DNA from: a virus
Reading direction: 5' to 3' (one strand)
Length of the DNA stretch: 43,526 nt
Virus record (IMG/VR): IMGVR_UViG_3300037585_004313
Location: 1 to 43,526 of that record
How positions within the stretch are numbered: the first letter of the stretch is position 1; every line of letters starts with the position of its first letter. The translations under genes were made by a program, and so were the position numbers. The notes under the pieces were generated by a model, which was given only the letters and a program-made list of their open reading frames with translations, was not told where the DNA came from and searched no databases. Shown here one piece after another: positions 25,916-33,347 of this stretch.

Positions 25916-26248
25916 ATGAGCAGATATAGTAAAAGAAAGATTGCAACAAACGATGTATATCAAGATGAAGATCTCTTTGAAAAAAGAAATGTCAAGGTTA
26001 TAGAACAATATACATCTCCAAAGTTTTCGAATCCCTCTGAGGAAGAGCTTCGAAAGATACCACATATAGAACATTATTATGTTGCAGGACAAAGGATGTT
26101 TAAGTTATCTCAAAAATATTATGGAGATCAGAAGTATTGGTACATAATTGCCAGATTTAATAATAAACCAACGGAGGCTCAAATAGAAGATGGGGAAATA
26201 CTAAAAATTCCAACAAACTTACAACAAGCACTTGAGGTTCTTGGATAA
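25916..26248 (+). CDS. LysM-domain baseplate wedge protein, gp53-like
   Basis: This 110-residue protein has a C-terminal LysM-like domain (about residues 50-105: HYYVAGQRMFKLSQKYYGDQ, KYWYIIARFNNKPTEAQIED, GEILKIPTN). T4 gp53 and related baseplate wedge or hub proteins carry this kind of domain, as do peptidoglycan-binding tail proteins. The ATG at 25916 lies 8 nt after CGGAG; an upstream in-frame ATG at 25895 sits inside the previous gene and before that site. The final TAA overlaps the next ATG (TAATG). Confidence 0.65.
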   Translation: MSRYSKRKIATNDVYQDEDLFEKRNVKVIEQYTSPKFSNPSEEELRKIPHIEHYYVAGQRMFKLSQKYYGDQKYWYIIARFNNKPTEAQIEDGEILKIPTNLQQALEVLG

Positions 26249-29200
26249 TGACGAAATATGGTATAAAAGAGTACTTAACAAGTAAAGTCAACTTTAATCG
26301 CGATAAATTAGATTTTTATTTTACAACCGATTTGGCTAATAGTCATGTCTACTTTCTTTCTATACCAGAAGATGTAGGATGGACCTCAGCAGGAGATGAT
26401 GATGATTACAGATTTATTAGTAATAAAGAATGGGTTGAAAATGGAACAGTTCCTGAAGACTTTACTAAATTCAGTGGTGATGAAGAAGGCAAATTAACAA
26501 CCTTTGGAGAATTATCAGCTTGGGCAAGATGGATATTACTCTCTTACACTCTGGGTTTTTCGACACCAACTGGCATAGTCGATTCAGCAGCCACTGTCTA
26601 TCAAGACGATGGTGATCTCAGAGAACTGTTAGGACCAGTTTTAAAAAACGAGGCCGTAACAAGATATACCAATAGCCCTTATGACGCGAATTTTATATCT
26701 GGTAGGTTGTTAGCAACATTCAAATTATTTAATGACAAGCTAGGTGAAGAGCAAACACTGGATGATATCGAGCTTGAATATTTTAAAATATATCACCCTC
26801 TTTGTAAAGATATTGATTTCGTAAAAAAATTAAGAATAAAGATAACTAAAACAACAGGAAAATCAGATTTTATTGCTGATCGTTTTGGTATAGAGAAACG
26901 ATTTGATTTTAATTCTTTTGCAGAAGAAGCACAAAAACTAACAACAGAACAATTGGCAAGAAAAGGAACAGAGACAGGAAAGCCAATATTGTATTCTAAA
27001 TACGATTCTGATGGGTGGTATTATTCTCCAAAACAAGGTGAAAAAATACAATACTCTATTGATGCAGCTGCCAAACATCCCAATTTACACAATAGACTCT
27101 TAGAAGGATCAAAAACAGGCGGTAAAGAATACTATGTTTCTAGAGAAAGATTAAGAGAATCACAAATAAACGACAACGCAGTATTCTTTGATGTTTTAGA
27201 GTTTTGGGACGAGTCTCTTAACTTTTATGAACTTGATCATAAGTTTGAAGATCCTGGTAGTGGAAAACTTGGAGATGTATATGACCCAACAACAGAGGTT
27301 GTTGATTGGGGGTTTGACAAAACCAACATTGCAACTGGTCCCGATGATGTTACTTTTGCATATTTCTTAAAGTTTATAGACTTAATAAGACTTGATATAC
27401 AAGACAATGAATTAGAAACTTCTCTAGGAAGTAGATTCACAAAATTAGCAACTCAAGCAAAAGAATATATATTGCCTAGACTTGTTCGAGTTTATGAAAA
27501 CAAAGTAAGAACAGAGATTGCTAGAGAGTTAGAAAGATGGACAAAAGCAAAAGATCCTCAAGATCTAGATGAAAATAATGTTTTAAATGATGCAGAAAAT
27601 GCAGCTATAGCAGATTTAGCCAATTTAGACACTTCAGAACTTGCTCAAGAAGACCTAACAGACGAAGATATATCAGATAGAGAAACAAAATACAAACAAT
27701 GTGTACTTCTTTTAAATCTACCAGAACTTGTTGCAGATTATAACAAAGAGGTAATGGATAAAAAGAAGAAAAAACACTCAATGCATTCCGATGGCTTATA
27801 TAACAAAAGATTTACTATGGTGAAAGATGGGTCAAACCCATCGGACCAAAATGGTATAATAAACAAGTTAATATTACCAAAAGCAGACAAAATAGAGCCG
27901 TTTCTAAATATGACAAATGAGTTATATGCTTATTTGAGTCCAAAAATTAGACTTTACAAGGTTTTCTTTGACCCAACTAATGAAAAAAACCCTCATGTAA
28001 CTCGAGAGATTCCTTTTAAAGCTCATACCACTACTGCTAGGGCAAAACTACTCTCAAAGGGAACTACGTTTGACAGAGGAGATGGCTTTGGAATAAAATC
28101 TTTTAATTTCTCATTCGATGGAGAGACTCCTGCTACTTCTACAAAATTTATTAAGGCAAAATTAGAATTATTTTTTCAAACTTTTTCTGATTTTACCAAA
28201 GAAAGAGAAGTGACGATTGAAGGAGACACTTATAAGTTTAGATATGTAGACCTATTCGTAAATACTAAATTTTGTCCTAGAATGGGAGCAAATGAAGGAG
28301 CGAATGTAAATTCACCTCTACATTATGACCCATCACACTACAGAATAAGAGCAGATGTAGGATGGGAATTTCCAGAAAGAGGGGTTCACGGAATAATGAA
28401 CAGGCCATCGGTAGTCAATGGTAAAAAACAATTAGAAGATGCATTAAATATAACAAACAAGTCATTTTACTTAAACCTCATTGATCATGATATTAGTATA
28501 AGCGACCAAGGCACTGTAACTATCAGTGCTGATTATATTGCTTATATAGAAGGAGCTACTGGTACTAGAATAATGAATGCTCTAAATTCTAAAGAAGCTA
28601 AAGAGTTTGAACAAAAACAATTAAAAACTTATGAAGAAGCCTTGCAGAATGAGTCTTGTGACGAAGCTCAATTATCAGAACTTAGAGCAGCAATTCAAGG
28701 CGCTAGAGTGCTTTCTAGAAAGAAACTCTATCAATCCTTAACAGAGAAGTTAATACTCAATGATTGTATGTATACTTGCTTTGTTGATAAATTTGATAGA
28801 AAAAGATTTTCTAATAATCAATTTTTTACAAAAAAGCCAAAGTTGAAACAAATACCTAAAGTAGAAACTATCAATGATAAAAAAACAGTTAAGAAAGTTT
28901 CAAATGAAATACCAAATAAAAGTGCAGAGAATGTAGAAGATAAGTGGAGCTATATTGTTTCAGAACATATGACTGATCCTGATCCTAGTCTGGGTACAAA
29001 AGTCAATTTTTTCTTTTTTGCTGATTTAGTTTATTTTTTACTAGATTCTTTATACAAAGAAAAAAATGAATTTTTTCCTGAAGTCGAAAACATCAAAGTC
29101 ATCTTAACTTCTTTTGTGTTAAATCTTTTAGGAGAAAATGAAGAATTGTTGGTTAATATAGGACAAATCCCAATTGATCTAGAAACTTTTATAGATTGGT

Positions 29201-30204
29201 ACAAGGTAGAAATATTAGATAAAGAAATAGAAGCTATTTCAATTATAGATTTTATAAAAAGATTTTTTCTATATCTTGTAAAAGATATTTTCCAAGAAGT
29301 TTGTGTTAATACCGCCCAGCATAAAAGATTATCATTCAAGACAATGAGTTTAATGGCTATTGATGAAACTAACCCCGGGAATGACCCTCTATATACGTTA
29401 GTAAGCAAGCAATTGACAGAAAAACCAGAGATTAAAACTCCTATCTTAAATTTGGCAACATATCATAAAGAAGGACTCTTGCCACTAAGAACTTCTTCGA
29501 TATCTAGAAAAAGCTCGTCTGCTTCAGATTTTATAAATTATATGACTATTTTTGTTCACTACAGGCCTGATAAATTTACAGGACTAGGGATAAAATCTGA
29601 TGATGAAACAAGAGGAGTTTATCATTTCTTTATTGGAGCAGACAAGGGTTTGGTAAAGAAGATAAGTTTTTCAAAATCAGATATACAATATATGAGAGAA
29701 TCTAGAATGATGAATCAAGGCACTAACAACCTCCTCCAGTTGTCTTCTCAATATAGATGTAATTTGACTATGGTAGGCAATACGTTATTATACCCTGGAA
29801 TGGAGATATTTGTAAACCCGTATGGTTTTGGAGGACCAGAGTTTGGACAACCTAATGACGGCCCTGGAACTGTTGATGTGCCCAATTTATCCAACATTAT
29901 GGGTATTGGAGGCTATCAGCAGGTAATAAAGGTCAATTCCACTATAACTCCGGGAAAATTCGAAACAACTATAGATGCCATATTTATTCATTCCGGAGAA
30001 AAAGAAGAAGAAACGTCTTCTTCAAGCCCAAGAAGAACAATACCTAATAATAAGTTAAAAGACCTATGTGCTATTAATGATAAAAAAGCAGATTCTGCAA
30101 CAACCGAGAATTCTACTCTTGATTGCACAGAGATTATAACAAATGTAGAAAATTTGCTATTAGATTACTCTAGAACTGGTACTATAGATGGAGATGAAGA
30201 ATGA
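26248..30204 (+). CDS. Large baseplate structural protein with hub-like C-terminal domain
   Basis: This 1318-residue protein is the largest of the tail region. The N-terminal half is a mixed alpha/beta region with FYFTTDLANSHVYFLSIPED near the start and helical blocks around residues 400-520 (rich in Glu, Lys, Asp). The region FYLNLIDHDISISDQGTVTI (about residue 745) begins a beta-domain. The last 250 residues include NLTMVGNTLLYPGMEIFVNP, NIMGIGGYQQVIKVNSTITP and GKFETTIDAIFIHSGE, reminiscent of baseplate hub beta-barrels that end with a sticky strand. It is coupled to the LysM gene before it and to the next gene (ATGA). No lysozyme motif is seen. It probably merges functions spread over several T4 baseplate proteins, but no one-to-one homologue is claimed. 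Confidence 0.55.
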   Translation: MTKYGIKEYLTSKVNFNRDKLDFYFTTDLANSHVYFLSIPEDVGWTSAGDDDDYRFISNKEWVENGTVPEDFTKFSGDEEGKLTTFGELSAWARWILLSYTLGFSTPTGIVDSAATVYQDDGDLRELLGPVLKNEAVTRYTNSPYDANFISGRLLATFKLFNDKLGEEQTLDDIELEYFKIYHPLCKDIDFVKKLRIKITKTTGKSDFIADRFGIEKRFDFNSFAEEAQKLTTEQLARKGTETGKPILYSKYDSDGWYYSPKQGEKIQYSIDAAAKHPNLHNRLLEGSKTGGKEYYVSRERLRESQINDNAVFFDVLEFWDESLNFYELDHKFEDPGSGKLGDVYDPTTEVVDWGFDKTNIATGPDDVTFAYFLKFIDLIRLDIQDNELETSLGSRFTKLATQAKEYILPRLVRVYENKVRTEIARELERWTKAKDPQDLDENNVLNDAENAAIADLANLDTSELAQEDLTDEDISDRETKYKQCVLLLNLPELVADYNKEVMDKKKKKHSMHSDGLYNKRFTMVKDGSNPSDQNGIINKLILPKADKIEPFLNMTNELYAYLSPKIRLYKVFFDPTNEKNPHVTREIPFKAHTTTARAKLLSKGTTFDRGDGFGIKSFNFSFDGETPATSTKFIKAKLELFFQTFSDFTKEREVTIEGDTYKFRYVDLFVNTKFCPRMGANEGANVNSPLHYDPSHYRIRADVGWEFPERGVHGIMNRPSVVNGKKQLEDALNITNKSFYLNLIDHDISISDQGTVTISADYIAYIEGATGTRIMNALNSKEAKEFEQKQLKTYEEALQNESCDEAQLSELRAAIQGARVLSRKKLYQSLTEKLILNDCMYTCFVDKFDRKRFSNNQFFTKKPKLKQIPKVETINDKKTVKKVSNEIPNKSAENVEDKWSYIVSEHMTDPDPSLGTKVNFFFFADLVYFLLDSLYKEKNEFFPEVENIKVILTSFVLNLLGENEELLVNIGQIPIDLETFIDWYKVEILDKEIEAISIIDFIKRFFLYLVKDIFQEVCVNTAQHKRLSFKTMSLMAIDETNPGNDPLYTLVSKQLTEKPEIKTPILNLATYHKEGLLPLRTSSISRKSSSASDFINYMTIFVHYRPDKFTGLGIKSDDETRGVYHFFIGADKGLVKKISFSKSDIQYMRESRMMNQGTNNLLQLSSQYRCNLTMVGNTLLYPGMEIFVNPYGFGGPEFGQPNDGPGTVDVPNLSNIMGIGGYQQVIKVNSTITPGKFETTIDAIFIHSGEKEEETSSSSPRRTIPNNKLKDLCAINDKKADSATTENSTLDCTEIITNVENLLLDYSRTGTIDGDEE

Positions 30205-31376
30205 AATATAAAGGATCAAAAGATACAGAATCAACAAAGCAACTAGTCTCAGAGAGAGTAAAATATAAACTAGATCCCTTTAGAGATATAAGTAATGTTA
30301 TAGACTATAACTTTTCAGATAGAGTTTATTATGGTAGGATAAACAAGAATTATAATTCAATGTATGTTAATGAAGAAACCTTATCAGGTATTAATAATTC
30401 TATGAACCCACATAGTGCACCTAGGTGTGTTAATTTTGTAGCTGATGCTTTGCATGCATTTTTAAGAAAAATGGATCAAGCAAAACTCATGGGGAGAATC
30501 GATTCAGATTCTTTCTTTAACAACCTAAGAGTGCATAAAGCATATGAAAACCCACAAGAACTTTACGTATCTTTTGTAAATGAATACCTGAGTAGTTTTA
30601 ATAATTTAGTTAACAAAGAAAAAATAAATAATTTTAAGGATTGGATGGCTGGGTTAATAGACTGGAATACTAAAAATGGTTCAAATTTTCCATTAACCTT
30701 TTCTGGTTTTCAGAAATCTAAAAGATCTAATATTTTTACCTCTGGAATGGCTATAAGCTTCTCAAGTGAATCAGCTGATGATGATTCAATGAAAGAGAAG
30801 ATGTTTTTAAATGACAAACAACTAGAATTTTATTTAAGCGCTGCTAAACAATATGGATTCAATGTTCATCAAAATGCTCCATGGATTATTGTAGCAGATA
30901 TAAATTCACCAGCTATGTCATTATACACTAAAAAATATGATCTGTCAACAGAAAATGAAATATTTCTTAATAATTTTTCTTTATGTTATGAAAGAGATAT
31001 TGATTTATTAAAAAAATTATTACAACACAATTGGAAATTATATATAAGTAAAAATAAGAAAATAACTTTATTAGATACTAAATGTAATAAGACAAAAGTA
31101 AGCAATATATATATAAATAATAATATTAATATTAATAATATATATTATATAATAAATTATATAAATATAAGAAACACGGAAGAATATGGAAGGTATTCAA
31201 AACCAGAATTAGACAGAATAATTAAAAAAGCAATATTTTTTGAGAAAAAACTTGACAAATCTAAATCCATCAGTTATATTAATGAACAGTTTAGAGTTTT
31301 GAGCGTAAAACGACCCGGAACCTTAAATGATAAAATTAATATCACTCGGAGGAAAAATGATATTTCAGATAATTGA
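30201..31376 (+). CDS. Uncharacterised virion structural protein of T4-like marine type
   Basis: This 391-residue protein has a recognisable conserved pattern of uncharacterised structural proteins of T4-like phages: NFPLTFSGFQKSKRSNIFTS, GMAISF, KEKMFLNDKQLEFYLSAAKQ, YGFNVHQNAPWIIVADINSP. It overlaps the baseplate gene (ATGA). From residue about 298 the sequence becomes Asn/Ile/Tyr-rich (SNIYINNNININNIYYIINY), encoded by a nearly pure A+T stretch at 31093-31175, likely a low-complexity insertion. The 3' end carries a sigma70-like promoter (31252-31280) and overlaps the DNA polymerase start by 20 nt. Confidence 0.55.
   Translation: MKYKGSKDTESTKQLVSERVKYKLDPFRDISNVIDYNFSDRVYYGRINKNYNSMYVNEETLSGINNSMNPHSAPRCVNFVADALHAFLRKMDQAKLMGRIDSDSFFNNLRVHKAYENPQELYVSFVNEYLSSFNNLVNKEKINNFKDWMAGLIDWNTKNGSNFPLTFSGFQKSKRSNIFTSGMAISFSSESADDDSMKEKMFLNDKQLEFYLSAAKQYGFNVHQNAPWIIVADINSPAMSLYTKKYDLSTENEIFLNNFSLCYERDIDLLKKLLQHNWKLYISKNKKITLLDTKCNKTKVSNIYINNNININNIYYIINYINIRNTEEYGRYSKPELDRIIKKAIFFEKKLDKSKSISYINEQFRVLSVKRPGTLNDKINITRRKNDISDN
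31252..31280 (+). promoter_or_regulatory. Sigma70-type promoter inside the 3' end of the structural gene, driving the polymerase operon
   Basis: TTGACA (31252-31257), 17-nt spacer, TATATT (31275-31280), in the context AAAAAACTTGACAAA and GTTATATT shared with the other early-type promoters of this window. The predicted start is about 70 nt before the polymerase ATG. The sequence is simultaneously coding. Confidence 0.65.
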
Positions 31377-32532
31377 TGATAAGAAAGAGTGTCAAGGTTA
31401 TTTTGCAAATGGAAGATTAAGATTAAGAGATTTACCAGAGATCTTAGAAGCTACTTGGGACTGGTCTCCAATGATTGGAGATAAAGATGTCAAATTAGCA
31501 AGATTGTTTGCTCTCGGTCAAACGATACACCAAGCTTGTCCCGATCACCTAAAAGAGAGATTGGAGATAAGAGAACGAAAGATAAAGGCTCACCTAAAAT
31601 CTTTCATCTCATCTAAAGTAAATCTATCGGATGTTTGTTTTTATAAACTTGTTCCTGAGAGGGACATCCAACACTACTACAGTCTTTTAAACGAGATTAC
31701 CAAATGGATAATTGAGAATAACCAAAAACCTCAAAACTATCGCTTGATGCACAATATTAATATAATGTGTAAAGAACTTTCTCAACAAGAAATTCGCTTC
31801 AACCGACACAGATGGAAACAACATGCAAAAACAGATCAGAAAGCAATGTATCTTGTTAAGTCTCATTGGGAAGGAAAGTCTTTTGTTGATTATAACCCTT
31901 GGGGAACCGTTACTGGACGTTTAGGACTCAACCAAGGGTCTTTTCCTATTCTTAACCTTAAGACCTCACTAAAGGACATTATAGAGCCTAAGTGGGATTG
32001 CTTTGTAGAACTTGACTTTAATGGTGCCGAGTTGAGGACCCTACTACACCTCTCCGGACACCCACAACCCACAGGAGATATCCATGATTGGAATCAAAAT
32101 AACATTTTTAATAATTCTATTGAACGAGCTGATGCTAAGAAGAAGATTTTCGCATGGCTTTATAACCCAACTTCAACAGCAGTTGACACTGACTACTATG
32201 ATAAGTCAAAGGTCTTGGAGAAGCACTATGAGGAGGGAGTTGTCACTACTCCGTTTGGAAGAACAATACCTTCAGATGATTTCCATGCGCTTAACTACCT
32301 TATCCAATCTACATCTTCAGACAATTTCCTTGACAGAGCCTGTGCAATCCACAAATACTGTAAAAGACTCAAAACAAATGTAGCATTTCTTGTGCACGAT
32401 TCAATTGTATTAGACGTGCCACTTGATGAGAAGAACAGAATAAAAGAAATTGTTGAGATCTTCGAGAACACTAAGTTAGGAAAGTTCAAAGTCAATATCA
32501 ATGTTGGAAAGAACCTTGGAGAGTTGAAATGA
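31357..32532 (+). CDS. Family A DNA polymerase, polymerase domain only
   Basis: This 391-residue protein should extend DNA primers at the phage fork. The family A motifs are present in order: NPWGTVTGRLG (about residue 183), motif A ELDFNGAELR (about 219) with the metal-binding Asp, motif B RADAKKKIFAWLYN with the fingers Arg and Lys, and motif C LVHDSIVLDVP, where HDE of most members is HDS. Length corresponds to the Klenow polymerase part alone; no 3'-5' exonuclease domain is present, nor is a separate one visible in the window. T4 itself uses a family B polymerase, so this gene marks a different replication lineage; the far-T4 phage RM378 is reported to have a similar arrangement. CGGAGG lies 4 nt before ATG 31357; the upstream in-frame ATG (31327) lacks a site. 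Confidence 0.85.
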   Translation: MIFQIIDDKKECQGYFANGRLRLRDLPEILEATWDWSPMIGDKDVKLARLFALGQTIHQACPDHLKERLEIRERKIKAHLKSFISSKVNLSDVCFYKLVPERDIQHYYSLLNEITKWIIENNQKPQNYRLMHNINIMCKELSQQEIRFNRHRWKQHAKTDQKAMYLVKSHWEGKSFVDYNPWGTVTGRLGLNQGSFPILNLKTSLKDIIEPKWDCFVELDFNGAELRTLLHLSGHPQPTGDIHDWNQNNIFNNSIERADAKKKIFAWLYNPTSTAVDTDYYDKSKVLEKHYEEGVVTTPFGRTIPSDDFHALNYLIQSTSSDNFLDRACAIHKYCKRLKTNVAFLVHDSIVLDVPLDEKNRIKEIVEIFENTKLGKFKVNINVGKNLGELK

Positions 32533-33347
32533 TAACAATTGGACTTGGAAACGCTGGAATAAACATATGCCGTAAGCTTTCAAATTTGGGCAAATACAAG
32601 ACGATAGAGTTGCACGGCGGCAAAGGGTTGCCTGAATGTCAAACACATGAAGAATACGAAGCTAGCGTCCCTAAATTAGGAAACAAGCTACGACTTGGGA
32701 AAGACCAAGATATTTGGTTGATTGTATGTGGAGCTGCAAGAGTTTCTGGAACAACCTTAACAATTTTAGAACAAATCAAAGATCGTGAGGTTAAAGTAAT
32801 GTACATTGTGCCTGATTCTTTTTTTATGTCTGCAACACAAAAGAAACAACATAGAGTCGTTTTCAACGTTCTGCAAGAATATGCAAGATCTGGAATGATC
32901 CATTCACTTTGGCTTATTGATAACAAAGAGGCAACAAAAATAGTTGGAGAAGGCGCCCTTGGTTCATACTATGATAACACCAATTCAGCAATAGCAAACT
33001 TCCTTGCGAACTATAATTGGTTTAATAACACAGATCCAATTGTTGGCAATTTACATGAGCCAAAAGAGATATCAAGAATTCGTACCGTATCAATCGGAGA
33101 CATAGAAGAAAATGAAGAAAAGTTGTATTTTTTACTTGACAACATTATAGAATCATGTTATTATTATAGTATAAGTTCTGAAACAAAAGAGAACGATAAT
33201 AAACTTCTCTCAAGAATCAGATCTTATTTAGAAACAAAAGAACAAACAACTTTTGGAATTTGGGAAAACGCATCTAACCGTTCGTTTTTCTATTCTATAA
33301 AATTTACACATTATATACAGGAGAACATATGTCATACAAACCAATAG
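32529..33347 (+). CDS. Divergent FtsZ/tubulin-like protein
   Basis: This 272-residue protein reads like the GTPase half of FtsZ/tubulin. MITIGLGNAGINICRKL fits the first strand and glycine loop (IGVGGxGxN). DIWLIVCGAARVSGTTLTIL (residues 61-80) occupies the tubulin signature position (FtsZ: GGGTGTG) but is degenerate. VMYIVPDSFFMSATQKKQHR (90-109) fits the beta strand with the GKKR-type helix, and HSLWLIDNKEATKIVG with YYDNTNSAIANFLANY (147-162) fits the IPN strand and nucleotide-contacting helix. The short C-terminal part is not recognisable. The start overlaps the polymerase stop (ATGA) and the end overlaps the next gene by 19 nt. It is either a cytomotive filament (as TubZ/PhuZ) or a non-GTPase relative. 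The fold is judged by eye. Confidence 0.55.
   Translation: MITIGLGNAGINICRKLSNLGKYKTIELHGGKGLPECQTHEEYEASVPKLGNKLRLGKDQDIWLIVCGAARVSGTTLTILEQIKDREVKVMYIVPDSFFMSATQKKQHRVVFNVLQEYARSGMIHSLWLIDNKEATKIVGEGALGSYYDNTNSAIANFLANYNWFNNTDPIVGNLHEPKEISRIRTVSIGDIEENEEKLYFLLDNIIESCYYYSISSETKENDNKLLSRIRSYLETKEQTTFGIWENASNRSFFYSIKFTHYIQENICHTNQ
33136..33164 (+). promoter_or_regulatory. Sigma70-type promoter inside the tubulin-like gene, ahead of the GHKL ATPase
   Basis: TACTTGACAA with TTGACA at 33136-33141, 17-nt spacer, extended -10 TGTTATTAT with TATTAT at 33159-33164. It matches the promoter at 38360 over much of its length. Start would be about 160 nt before the GHKL ATG. It is within coding sequence. 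Confidence 0.5.

Noticed and set aside
32330-32359. TTGACA inside the polymerase gene
   Set aside because: No acceptable -10 at the right distance; the same holds for TTGACA at 35013.
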